From contig NZ_JAOSIM010000001.1 in the NCBI RefSeq assembly GCF_030586805.1, forward strand, positions 1 to 64,000: a stretch of 64,000 bases of DNA. Direction: 5' to 3'. The notes under the pieces were generated by a model that was not told the origin of the DNA, searched no databases, and saw only the letters and a list, made by a program, of their open reading frames with translations. A program made the translations under genes and the position numbers. The stretch comes from Candidatus Phytoplasma fabacearum. GTDB lineage: Bacteria; Bacillota_I; Bacilli_A; Acholeplasmatales; Acholeplasmataceae. The stretch's first letter is position 1, and every line of letters starts with the position of its first letter. Positions 29,681-38,580 of this stretch are shown here, piece after piece.

Positions 29681-31354
29681 ATGAAATTAAAAAAAAATAA
29701 TAATGAATGGATAGTTAATTTATCAATGAAGAAAAAAACTAAAATTATTTTTATTACAGGCGGAGTTGTTTCTGGATTAGGAAAAGGTTTGTTAGCTTCT
29801 TCTTTGGGATATTTATTAAAACAACGTAATTTAAAAATTTTTATGCAAAAACTCGATCCATATATTAATGTAGATTCAGGAACTATGAGTCCGCAACAAC
29901 ATGGTGAAGTTTTTGTGACCAATGATGGAGCCGAAACTGATTTAGATTTAGGTCATTATGAAAGATATTTAGATATTAATCTTACTAAAGATTCGAGTAT
30001 TACGACAGGTCAAATTTATCAACACGTTATTCAACAAGAACGTCAGGGAAATTATTTAGGAAAAACGATTCAAGTTATTCCTCATATTACAGACGAAATT
30101 AAATCTCGTATATTGAAAAATGTTTCTTCTGGTGAATATGATATTTTAATTGTGGAAATAGGGGGGACTATTGGCGATATAGAATCTTTGCCTTTTATAG
30201 AAGCAATTCGTCAAATGCGACAAGATTTGGGTTTTGAAAATGTTTTATATATACATAATACTTTAATACCTTTTTTAAAATTTTCAGGAGAACCTAAAAC
30301 TAAACCCACACAACATAGTGTGAAAGAGTTAAGATCTTTAGGTATTCAACCCCAAATTTTGATTTTAAGAAGTGAAAGTGATATTTCTGCAGACATAAAA
30401 GAAAAAATTTCGATTTTATGTGATGTTAAAAAAGAGGCTATTTTTTCTAATGTTAATGTTTCTATTGTGGAAGCTATTGTTCTTAATTTGCATACTCAAC
30501 AAATTGATAATTTCATTTTGAAATTTTTTAATTTAGAATATTTACCAGTAGCTAATTTATCAGCATGGCAAGAAATGATCCAACAGATGAAAATTTTAAA
30601 AAAAGTGGTTAAGATTGGTATAGTCGGTAAATATACTGCTTTTCATGATGCTTATTTATCTGTAGTAGAAGCTCTCAAACATGCAGCTTATTTTAATAAA
30701 GTAGGTATTGACATTAGATTTATCTATTCTGAAGATATTAATAGTGATAATGTACATGACTTTTTATGTGACTTTGATGGTATTTTAGTGCCTGGTGGTT
30801 TTGGTGGTCGAGCTATTGAAGGCAAATTACAAGCTATTCGTTATGCTCGTTGTCAAAATATCCCTTTTTTTGGTATTTGTTTAGGTATGCAATTAGCTGT
30901 GATAGAATACGCTAATAATGTGTTAAATTTATTTGGAGCAAATTCGACGGAGATAGATATAAACACTCCTTATCCAGTAATTAAGTGCAAAATTGCTGAT
31001 ACTCATATGGGAGGAACTTTAAGATTAGGTTTAAAAAAGACCCGAATTATAAATTCTAGTAAAAGTTATGCAATTTATCAAAAATCCTTAATTTCTGAAA
31101 GATATCGTCAACGTTATGAAATGAATTCTGAATATATTTCTATGTTTACACAAAATAAAAATTTTATAATTTCAGGTTTAAATTTACAAAAATCAATTGT
31201 AGAAATAATAGAATTGGTTGATCATATTTGGTTTATAGGGGTTCAATTTCATCCAGAATTTTTATCTCGTCCCTTTAATCCGCATCCTTTGTTTAAAGAT
31301 TTTATTTTAACTGCGGCAATTTATCGTCAAAAGAATAAAAAAAAGTGTTCATAA
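29681..31354 (+). CDS. pyrG: CTP synthase
   Basis: 557 aa enzyme making CTP from UTP with glutamine or ammonia. The synthetase domain begins [22 protein letters not shown] and contains [36 protein letters not shown] (residues about 56-90). The class I glutamine amidotransferase domain has the nucleophile motif FFGICLGMQ near residue 406 and the final HPEF. The chosen ATG has AAAGG four bases upstream and gives about 24 extra residues; the internal ATG at residue 27 is the conventional start but has no ribosome site. The imp antigen gene follows convergently. Confidence 0.94.
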   Translation: MKLKKNNNEWIVNLSMKKKTKIIFITGGVVSGLGKGLLASSLGYLLKQRNLKIFMQKLDPYINVDSGTMSPQQHGEVFVTNDGAETDLDLGHYERYLDINLTKDSSITTGQIYQHVIQQERQGNYLGKTIQVIPHITDEIKSRILKNVSSGEYDILIVEIGGTIGDIESLPFIEAIRQMRQDLGFENVLYIHNTLIPFLKFSGEPKTKPTQHSVKELRSLGIQPQILILRSESDISADIKEKISILCDVKKEAIFSNVNVSIVEAIVLNLHTQQIDNFILKFFNLEYLPVANLSAWQEMIQQMKILKKVVKIGIVGKYTAFHDAYLSVVEALKHAAYFNKVGIDIRFIYSEDINSDNVHDFLCDFDGILVPGGFGGRAIEGKLQAIRYARCQNIPFFGICLGMQLAVIEYANNVLNLFGANSTEIDINTPYPVIKCKIADTHMGGTLRLGLKKTRIINSSKSYAIYQKSLISERYRQRYEMNSEYISMFTQNKNFIISGLNLQKSIVEIIELVDHIWFIGVQFHPEFLSRPFNPHPLFKDFILTAAIYRQKNKKKCS

Positions 31355-31368
31355 AAGAACACTTTTTT
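31339..31368. terminator. Bidirectional terminator between pyrG and imp
   Basis: A 12-base perfect inverted repeat (AAAAAAGTGTTC and GAACACTTTTTT) with a 6-base loop spans the pyrG stop codon. The A-run on one side and T-run on the other let it serve pyrG (plus) and imp (minus). Confidence 0.85.
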
Positions 31369-31411
31369 ATTTTATTAAAAATTAAATGATTTTATTTTAT
31401 AATTTTTAATT

Positions 31412-31933
31412 TTAATTATTTAATTTTAAGTCTGTTTTAGCCTTATTTAACACTTCATTGATGTCAGAAGTTTTAATCATTTTGAGGCTGACAAAGTCTT
31501 TTACATCTTGATCGCCCCATGTGTTAGAACCAGTAGTTTGGTCAGTAACAAATTTTACTGCGTTTTCAGCTTTTGTTTTTAAACTGGTTGCTGAGTCCAT
31601 TGTTGCGCTAGAGATTTTTTTATCTTTATCGTCTACTTTGTTATTTTCTGTAAATGCATCTATTATTTTGCTTAGACCATCAATTGCTTTTTGCGCTTCT
31701 TTTTTAGCATCTTCTGCAGAAAGATCAGCTACTGATTTTTTGTCAGATAAGTCTTTAAGGTCTACTTTTAAATTTTCAATATCTTTATTTGTTAATGTTG
31801 TTATTGTAAAAGGTGCCCAATGTAATAATTTGGCTGTTATTAAATAAACAATCAAAGCTATAGCCGCAGATGCTAACACACCAACTGTAATTTTGCCGTT
31901 TTTAGTTTGTAAAAAATTTTCTTTGTGATTCAT
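31412..31933 (-). CDS. imp: Immunodominant membrane protein Imp
   Basis: 173 aa. It has a short cytoplasmic N-terminus, one uncleaved transmembrane helix (about residues 17-40) and an extracellular hydrophilic Lys/Asp/Ala-rich C-terminal domain of about 130 residues. This is the Imp topology, and the locus pyrG-imp-dnaD is the known phytoplasma imp location. Imp is an abundant surface protein, shown in some phytoplasmas to bind plant actin and thought to be under positive selection. Base composition is clearly richer in GC than its neighbours, fitting high expression. GAGGAG lies 16 bases before the ATG. Confidence 0.9.
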   Translation of the reverse strand: MNHKENFLQTKNGKITVGVLASAAIALIVYLITAKLLHWAPFTITTLTNKDIENLKVDLKDLSDKKSVADLSAEDAKKEAQKAIDGLSKIIDAFTENNKVDDKDKKISSATMDSATSLKTKAENAVKFVTDQTTGSNTWGDQDVKDFVSLKMIKTSDINEVLNKAKTDLKLNN

Positions 31934-32021
31934 AAAGAAACTTTTTCTTCTCCTCTATATTATATAATTTTATTATTATTAAATCTTTTAGTTTATAAAA
32001 AAAGATTCAATATCGCCTTCA

Positions 32022-32030
32022 ATTATAACA
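32022..32030 (-). promoter_or_regulatory. Extended -10 promoter element for imp
   Basis: On the minus strand TGTTATAAT matches TGnTATAAT, as before the NADH oxidase-like gene. It would give imp a leader of about 80 bases. The leader contains an 8-base inverted repeat (AATCTTTT and AAAAGATT) of unknown meaning. A separate imp promoter would fit its expected high expression. Confidence 0.45.
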
Positions 32031-32077
32031 TATTTTTAGTATTAGGTAAGGTAAAATAATAAATTATTTTTAATTCA

Positions 32078-32695
32078 TTATTTTATTTTATCAAAAATTT
32101 TATGTAAAGTTTTTTCTATATTTTTATCTTGTGATATATTATTTTGTTTATTTTGATAATTTAGTAAACTATTAATGTAAAAAATAGATTTTTTTTTATT
32201 AACATGTGCTTGTTTAATTGCTTTTATAATTGTGTCTTGTGGATAATTAAATTCGATATACCATTTTTTAATTATTTCTAATTCTTGACTATTCAACACA
32301 TCTCCTTTAATTTTTTCAATATTAGATATAGTATTGCTAATATTTGAAGTATTTTGGTGTTTTAAATTAGTTAATTTTGTTTGCTTATATAAGTTTTCGA
32401 TTTGGTAAAAAGTTTTATTAAGATCAAACATTTCTTGGACTTGATTATTAATTTCTTTTTGATATAAACATAAAAAATTTTTTTTTATTAAATTTCCTAA
32501 AATATTATCTATTTCAGGCAGAGATAAATTAGTTTGTTGTATTATTTTTTCTGTTGATAGAATGGGGTTTTTGTATTTTCGAAAGAGCAATAATAACATT
32601 TTTACTTCTTTAATGAGTAAATTAAGTTTTAGATATTGATTAATTAAAATTCTTTCTATATCTAAATATCCTTCTTCATATATTTGTTTTAACAT
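32078..32695 (-). CDS. dnaD: DnaD-like replication initiation protein
   Basis: 205 aa. The N-terminal winged-helix region (about 1-90, KMLLLLFRKYKN...STEKIIQQTNLSLPEIDNILGNLIKKNFL) is followed by a linker. The C-terminal DnaB_2/DnaD domain (about 135-190) ends in the YINSLLNY motif equivalent to the family YI-x-L. DnaD helps load the replicative helicase at the origin in Firmicutes. Its start overlaps the rnc stop by one base. Its place beside imp is the standard phytoplasma order. Confidence 0.85.
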   Translation of the reverse strand: MLKQIYEEGYLDIERILINQYLKLNLLIKEVKMLLLLFRKYKNPILSTEKIIQQTNLSLPEIDNILGNLIKKNFLCLYQKEINNQVQEMFDLNKTFYQIENLYKQTKLTNLKHQNTSNISNTISNIEKIKGDVLNSQELEIIKKWYIEFNYPQDTIIKAIKQAHVNKKKSIFYINSLLNYQNKQNNISQDKNIEKTLHKIFDKIK

Positions 32696-33375
32696 TATTT
32701 TAACTTACTTTCTTGTGATAATTTTTCTAAAGCTATTTTAGCTGCTTGTTGTTCAGCAGATTTTTTGGTTTTTCCTTCACCTTTTCCTAATAATTGTTCA
32801 GATAAATATACTTCAGCAATAAATTCTTTTTCATGCGCTAACCCTGTTTCAGCAACAATTTTATATTTAATATGTTGATGACGTGTTTGCACTAATTCTT
32901 GTAGTTGTGTTTTAAAATCAATAATACCTATGACTTTTGATAAACAAGGAACTACTATATAATGAAAAGTTTTTTTAACTTGTAAATAGCCTAAATCTAA
33001 ATAGATAGCCGCAAATAAAGCTTCAAAAGCATCAGCAATAATGGAATAATTATATACTCCTCTTTTACGTTCACCTTTTCCTAATAAAATATATTGTTTT
33101 AGATTTATTTCGGCTGAATAAATTAATAGAGATGCTACGCAAACAGCTTGAGCTCTTTTTTTAGTCATTATACCTTCGTTATCTTGATTTTTTCTATAAA
33201 GATAATTAGCCATGAGAAAATTAATAACAGAATCTCCTAGAAATTCTAATCTTTCATTATTTTGATTTTTTAAATTATGTTCGTTAGCATATGAACTATG
33301 TGTTAAAGCGTTAATATATAAATTAATATTTTTAGGCTTTATATTTAATCTTTTAAATAAATTTTGAAGATACAT
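32695..33375 (-). CDS. rnc: Ribonuclease III
   Basis: 226 aa double-strand-specific endoribonuclease for rRNA and mRNA processing. The catalytic signature NERLEFLGDSVINFLM is at residues about 39-54, with the second acidic pair in ADAFEALFAAIYLD near residue 115. The C-terminal dsRNA-binding domain (about 155-223) ends GKGEGKTKKSAEQQAAKIALEKL. It lies 14 bases after plsX and overlaps dnaD by one base, forming a plsX-rnc-dnaD unit on the minus strand. Confidence 0.94.
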   Translation of the reverse strand: MYLQNLFKRLNIKPKNINLYINALTHSSYANEHNLKNQNNERLEFLGDSVINFLMANYLYRKNQDNEGIMTKKRAQAVCVASLLIYSAEINLKQYILLGKGERKRGVYNYSIIADAFEALFAAIYLDLGYLQVKKTFHYIVVPCLSKVIGIIDFKTQLQELVQTRHQHIKYKIVAETGLAHEKEFIAEVYLSEQLLGKGEGKTKKSAEQQAAKIALEKLSQESKLK

Positions 33376-33389
33376 GATAATCCTTGTAT

Positions 33390-34415
33390 TTATTGAAACT
33401 TTTCAATTATTTTTTTTAAAAAATTTTTTTTGATTAAATTAATGGTTTGATTAATGCTTTGATAGAAAGTATTACTCGTAGAATTGCCAGGAGCTTTGAT
33501 AATCAGTTTATTTAATCCTAATAATATAGCTCCTCCTGTTTTATCTGTGTTAAATTGTTGAAAATGTTGTCTTATATTTTTTTCTAAAAATATTTTGCTA
33601 ATTATTTTAGTGCAAAGGTTACTATTGAGTATTTGTTTTAAATTTCTTTTATACATTTCTACAGTTCCTTTATATGTTTTTAAAATCATATTGGCTGTAA
33701 AACCATCACTTATTAAAATATCAGCTTCTGTATTAAAGAAATTATTAGGTTCTTCATTACCTTGGAAATTAATATTTGAATTATGGCTTAATAATTTAAA
33801 TATATTAATATCCATATTTCTTCCTTTATTAGGCTCTACACCTATATTTAAAAGTTTAATTTTTGGGTTAGGAATATTTAATAAGGTTTGAGCTAAAAAA
33901 CAAGCGCATATAACAAAATCTAAAACATTTTCTTCTTTTATTTCCGCATTAGCCCCTGCATCTGTTAAAATTCTAGTTCGATTATCAATGGATTTAAACA
34001 TAAGTGCCAATGATATTCTTTTTATACTAGGTAAAGTTCCTATAATAAGATAACTAGCTAAAACCAAAGATTGTGTTGGTCCAGCTGTTATAAAACTATC
34101 TATTGGATATTGTTGAGCAGCAACATCTCTAAGAGCTACCAACATGGAATAAGGAATATTATCTCTTATAGCTTCTCTGATATTTTGAGCATTCATGGGC
34201 AAATACAATGGAGTATTTATAATTTTTAATCTTGTTTTAATGGAATTTAAAATATCTTTTGTAAATATTTTTTGTAAATAATTTTCTATTTGAGTTTTAA
34301 TACCATATAAATAAATATTTAAATTTTTATTTACAATTAAAGCTTTTATTGTTCCTTGAATTACTGTTTGAGGCGCGAAATCTCCACCCATAGCATCTAT
34401 AGCTAATGTAATCAT
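33390..34415 (-). CDS. plsX: Phosphate acyltransferase PlsX
   Basis: 341 aa, acyl-ACP:phosphate acyltransferase supplying acyl-phosphate for phospholipid synthesis. The N-terminal IAIDAMGGDFAPQTVIQG, the LTDAGANAE segment near residue 155, NIGVEPNKGR near 207 and VSDGFTANM-like ISDGFTANMILKT near 252 are family hallmarks. It starts the minus-strand unit plsX-rnc-dnaD; the plsX-rnc order is common in Firmicutes. Confidence 0.94.
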   Translation of the reverse strand: MITLAIDAMGGDFAPQTVIQGTIKALIVNKNLNIYLYGIKTQIENYLQKIFTKDILNSIKTRLKIINTPLYLPMNAQNIREAIRDNIPYSMLVALRDVAAQQYPIDSFITAGPTQSLVLASYLIIGTLPSIKRISLALMFKSIDNRTRILTDAGANAEIKEENVLDFVICACFLAQTLLNIPNPKIKLLNIGVEPNKGRNMDINIFKLLSHNSNINFQGNEEPNNFFNTEADILISDGFTANMILKTYKGTVEMYKRNLKQILNSNLCTKIISKIFLEKNIRQHFQQFNTDKTGGAILLGLNKLIIKAPGNSTSNTFYQSINQTINLIKKNFLKKIIEKFQ

Positions 34416-34887
34416 ATAGAATCCTTATAATTAAAATTTTGTTTTATTAAAAGTTTATTTAAATCATTTAAATCTTTATAAGTTTTATAAGATTTTTTTG
34501 TTAATATTATTAATTAAAAAAATGCATTTTTTATTTTTACTTTTTGACTTACAATTATTAATTCAAACAATTATTCAACAATATCTTTTTTTAAAAGTGT
34601 TTTGTTTGAATATAAATAATATGAATTTAATACAATTTAAAAATTTTTAATTTTATTTAATAAAAGTAATAGATTATTTGTTTTTTAATAACATAATTTG
34701 TTTTTCTGATATTTGTTGCAAACAACACTCTCTAAATCAAATAAGTAATTTTCGTTATTCGACTAACAATAAGTCGTTTTATTTTTGTAAATAAATAACT
34801 TTATCTTACATTTATTAACTATCCAATAAATAATTATTATATATTTAAGCATTTATTGATATTTTGTTACTTCTCTATTTTATTAGT

Positions 34888-35094
34888 TTCAGAGACAGGT
34901 TGTGAATTTGCATCTTAGAGTTTATCCATCGAACCATTGAATCTTCTTGACCAACTATTTTGTCGCAACCCGTTTTTAAGAACTGTTGTAATTCCTGATA
35001 GTTTCCTTTCAAGAACCGTTCTTAATTTTTTTAGTTTTTATCACATTGGTAATGAGTTAGTTTATTTGATGGTCATTTTGGGAGTATAAGAAAT
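34888..35094 (-). mobile_element. Group II intron 5' fragment, minus strand
   Basis: Read on the minus strand, this is the beginning of domain I. It runs from an altered GCCAAAGAGG block at about 35094 through AAGAACGGTTCTTG, GAATTACAACAGTTCTTAAAAACGGGTTGCGAC and on to GGTTCGATGGATAAA. It ends abruptly at about 34888. It is the only copy in the window pointing left, and it lies upstream of plsX. It is a dead fragment. Confidence 0.8.
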
Positions 35095-35357
35095 TCGCAT
35101 TTTTTTAATTTATAAAATTTTTATTCTAACTTTTAAATAATATTTTATTAAAATGAATATTTAATATTCAAAAAATAATATCAACTTCTTAATTATAACA
35201 TATTTTGTAATTATGATATTAGAAGTTAATTTTTATTTAAAACTCATTTAAAACTGCTTATTTATTTTTTTTATTTCAAATTAAAATTTAAAAGAGCAAT
35301 AGAAATGCATATTTTTATTTTTAATATTTAATTAATCATATTTATTCTAATTTTTTC

Positions 35358-35385
35358 TTGACATTTAATATAAAAATTATATAAT
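35358..35385 (+). promoter_or_regulatory. Perfect-consensus sigma-70-type promoter
   Basis: TTGACA at 35358-35363 and TATAAT at 35380-35385 are both exact, 16 bases apart. It points toward asnS 630 bases away, or toward an unannotated short RNA. A 21-base palindrome sits just downstream at the expected transcript start. Confidence 0.65.
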
Positions 35386-35396
35386 TCTAATATGAA

Positions 35397-35417
35397 ATTA
35401 CTATAGTTTATAGTAAT
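35397..35417. promoter_or_regulatory. Palindrome at the start of the consensus promoter's transcript
   Basis: ATTACTATA and TATAGTAAT flank a 3-base centre, a perfect inverted repeat 12 bases after the -10 box. It could be an operator for a dimeric repressor, or a hairpin at the very 5' end of the RNA. Confidence 0.5.
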
Positions 35418-36018
35418 GAATTTTTAAATTATTTTCTTTTTTTAACTATTAATGAATTTTTTTAATAAGTATAAAAATTATTGAAAATTTATTTAATTTT
35501 TATTTTTCAAGAAAATTTTATTTTATTATTTTTATCAAATTCTAATAATTTATTTTTATCTTTATCATTTTTTTAATACAAATTATGAATTTATTGTGAT
35601 ATTTATAATATATAGAGATTTTTCTATTAATAAATTTATTTTTTAAAAACGAGATGTTAAAAAAATTTTTTGAGATAAAAATAAAATCATTTTTATTTAC
35701 ATTATAGTATTAAAACAACTTAATTAAATAAATAAAATTAATAAATTCAAAAGATAAAAAAGATTATAACGTGATAAAATAGATTAGTAATAATTTGTTT
35801 AAACTAGCAACTAAAGATATTAATAATTAAAAAAGATATAAAAATTTGCTTTTATATTAATTACTACGTTTAGTTTATAAAATTTCATGAAAATATAAAG
35901 TTTATCGTTTTTTTATTTAATTTTATTTTTATTATTATTATTTTAAATTTACAATTAAAAATTTAGTTTCAATATTTATATTATTGAGGAATTTATCGAA
36001 AGAGATATATTATTTTGT

Positions 36019-36100
36019 ATGTTTGCTAATAAAACTATTAAAAATATTTATGAAAAATATCCATTATATGTAAAAAAAAAAATTTCTATTAATGGTTGGA
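36019..36100 (+). CDS. asnS: Asparaginyl-tRNA synthetase, exon 1 (N-terminus)
   Basis: The first 27 codons plus one base of asnS, ending ...ISINGW and the first base of the next codon. The group II intron at 36101-38580 follows. Joined to exon 2 at 38581 the frame continues as [11 protein letters not shown], the expected start of the anticodon-binding OB fold. The total product is 465 aa, normal for AsnS. AAAGAG lies about 14 bases before the ATG. It cannot be translated with the rest unless the intron is spliced out. Confidence 0.85.
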
Positions 36101-38580
36101 GGGCGCCAAAGAGGCCTAAATTTCGAGCTATTTAACCAATAGCCAGGGCAGTTAAACCCTGAAAGGATATGGTCGGTCGGACAAACGAAAGAATGTCGGA
36201 TTAGAGCAGACCATAAAAGCGGGTTGAGACAAAAGCAAATTAGTCGAGACGATTCCGCCACCGAATAATTCTATGGAGAAGCCTGCAATGGCCTAAGAAG
36301 GAAAATTGATGTAATATTAAGACCTGTTCCGGAAGTTGCTTAAACGGACAGTCCAGAGGCTATCAATATATATCCAACGTATGGGATAGTTTAACAAATA
36401 AAGAAACCTGGAATCAGCCTCTACAAAGAGGATACTTCCCCTAAAGAATTAAGGTAGAAATTTAGTGTAACTTGGAGAATCCTAAAACTAAGTAATTAAG
36501 TTTACTAATCCAGGGATGAAAGTCTGGATGGTTAAGGATAAAGAATCTTCTTAGTAGTCGTAAGAGTGAACCTAAATTTGGAATAATTTAGTGAATCGTC
36601 TTACCAAGAAGAGAGCTAATTACTCTCATAGGGCGAAAGAAGAAAGTAATTTACTACTTATTCAATGGTATCGAGAGAAAGGAGTTGATATATTATGTCA
36701 ACAACTGTTTCATCAGAAACTAAACTTTTGCGAACATTGGATAAAATTCAATATTGTTCATCAAACGGCTACTCTTTAAAAAGGGAACTCCAGCAAGGAA
36801 TGAATAACTTTTATAACACATTAATGGCGTTCAACAAAATTGCCACCAACAAAGGGGCCGGCACACCCGGAATCGACAATAAAACTATCAATGGAATCAA
36901 TCTGGAAAGATTAGAAAGATACCATCTGGAATACGTCAATAACGGTTACCACCCAAAACCAGTTAAAAGAATCTTCATTCCTAAAGAAGATAAAAAAACC
37001 CGACCCTTAGGCATACCTACCATCAAGGATAGATTGATGCAAAAATGCCTGGAACAACTCTTAACTCCTTATTTTGAGAATATCTTTTCAGAATGGAGTT
37101 TTGGATTCAGAACCAAAAAATCATGTCATGATGCTATCAAACGTGTCAAACAAAGATTTAAAGGAATAGATTATCTTGTCAAAATTGACTTAAAAGGCTA
37201 CTTTGATACCATTAATCATGGGATTCTGATGAGAACCTTAAATCAGTTCATCAAAAAGAATAAAACGCTCGTAACCATTAACAAATGGTTGAAAGCCGGA
37301 TTCATGAAGGATGGCATTAAGTACGAATCTTTATCGGGATCTCCTCAAGGAGGAATAATTTCTCCTCTGTTGGCAAATGTATACTTACATTACATCGACT
37401 TGAAAATGGAGAGATTGATTAAAGAAGGAAAACCAATTAAGAAGAGTAACCTAAAATATTGGAAGGCATGGAAAACACGCCAACACCATAAACTAGGGAT
37501 TGATAGATACATCAACCTAAATCCAAAACCAAGAGTTGAATACATCCGCTATGCTGATGATTTTATCATCGGCATTAAGGGTGAGTATAACCAGGCAGAG
37601 AGAATCAAAGACCAAGTAACGCAATGGCTAAAGCAGGACCTTAACCTCACTGTTAGTAAGGATAAATCCAAAATTGTTAAAGCCAGTAAAGGAACGAGGT
37701 TTCTATCTTACATGATAAAAGTTAACCCTACCAATAAAACCCGGGAAAGGAAAACTATCAAGAATTCCTTGAACGGTCAAGTGCAAATCCAAATCCCCAA
37801 GGCGAAAGCCGAAGAATATGGATATGAATATAGTTGGTTAAAAAAGGGAAAGGTGAAACACGACGAAACACTAGCAGAAAGAGACGAATTAGAAATAATC
37901 CGGACCTATAAGACAATTGTTAGAGGAATTATCCAATACTTTTGTTGGGCTAACAATCTAAGTGTTTTGACTCACTTAAGTTATCTAGCGGAATATAGCT
38001 GTTTGAAAACACTAGCAAGGAAACGGAAAACGTCAATTGCTAGGGTTCGGAAAAAATGTAAAATTGGTTCAACTTGGGGTATTTCCTATTATAATAAAGG
38101 AGAAACCCAATATGAACCATGGGATGTTTACTCTTGGGGTAAAATTATAAAATTGCGTAACTATAAGGGGAATCCTGATATTACCATAAATAAAAATATA
38201 TTCCAAGCGCGTACGCATCTAACTGACCGCTTAAAAGCGGAGCATTGTGAGTACTGCGACAAAACAACTCAATTACAAATTCATCATATTGGTACGGTCC
38301 GCAATGCGCGCCACCAAAGCATTATGAATAAAAGAACAAAGGTATTATGTAAAGATTGCCACCGAAAGGTAACCAATCAGCAAATACATGATATCAGAAA
38401 GAATAAGAACAATAAGAATAAATAGCTAATCAACCGCGAGGAGAAATTAGTTCTCGAAAGAGAGTAAATTATGGAAAGCCGGATGCTTGGAAACTTGCTT
38501 GTCCGGTTTGGACGGGGGCTGATTGTAAATAAAACAGCAAATACAAATCGCTGAATAAAACGCAATTAATCTATCCGTAT
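36101..38580 (+). mobile_element. Complete group II intron inserted in asnS
   Basis: 2480 bases, from GGGCGCC to CTATCCGTAT. It contains the ribozyme domains, an intact maturase/reverse transcriptase gene in domain IV, a well-formed domain 5 (GGAAAGCCGGATGC ... GCTTGTCCGGTTT at about 38471-38507) and a domain 6-like tail. Borders were set by comparing six copies and by the restored AsnS frame. The 5' end is GGGCG rather than the canonical GTGYG. It is clearly less AT-rich than the host genes, suggesting recent arrival. Among all copies in the window it alone looks fully active. Confidence 0.92.
36695..38425 (+). CDS. Group II intron-encoded reverse transcriptase/maturase with HNH endonuclease
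   Basis: 576 aa. The reverse transcriptase domain spans about 25-350, with GTPGIDNKTI, RPLGIPTIKDR, SEWSFGFRTKKS, GSPQGGIISPLLANVYL and the catalytic YADD near 285. The thumb/maturase X region follows (about 400-480, including VRGIIQYFCWANN). A C-terminal HNH nuclease has CEYC near 517, IHHI and VLCKDCHR. It is complete and has a strong AAAGGAG site before the ATG. It would support splicing and retrohoming of its own intron, and possibly of the ORF-less copies in trans. Codon use is more balanced than in neighbouring genes. Confidence 0.95.
   Translation: MSTTVSSETKLLRTLDKIQYCSSNGYSLKRELQQGMNNFYNTLMAFNKIATNKGAGTPGIDNKTINGINLERLERYHLEYVNNGYHPKPVKRIFIPKEDKKTRPLGIPTIKDRLMQKCLEQLLTPYFENIFSEWSFGFRTKKSCHDAIKRVKQRFKGIDYLVKIDLKGYFDTINHGILMRTLNQFIKKNKTLVTINKWLKAGFMKDGIKYESLSGSPQGGIISPLLANVYLHYIDLKMERLIKEGKPIKKSNLKYWKAWKTRQHHKLGIDRYINLNPKPRVEYIRYADDFIIGIKGEYNQAERIKDQVTQWLKQDLNLTVSKDKSKIVKASKGTRFLSYMIKVNPTNKTRERKTIKNSLNGQVQIQIPKAKAEEYGYEYSWLKKGKVKHDETLAERDELEIIRTYKTIVRGIIQYFCWANNLSVLTHLSYLAEYSCLKTLARKRKTSIARVRKKCKIGSTWGISYYNKGETQYEPWDVYSWGKIIKLRNYKGNPDITINKNIFQARTHLTDRLKAEHCEYCDKTTQLQIHHIGTVRNARHQSIMNKRTKVLCKDCHRKVTNQQIHDIRKNKNNKNK

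Larger units (their letters stand above)
35095..36018. other. Long AT-rich leader region before asnS
   Basis: About 920 bases with no supported reading frame. It holds a consensus promoter and palindrome (35358-35417). The rest is featureless to the eye, with many homopolymer A and T runs. Confidence 0.5.

Noticed and set aside
31521-31847. Plus-strand ORF across imp
   Set aside because: Antisense shadow; the minus frame has the Imp topology, the locus order and a ribosome site.
36591-36779. Short ORF before the maturase
   Set aside because: It lies in ribozyme domain sequence and overlaps the maturase start in another frame; there is no protein-like signature.
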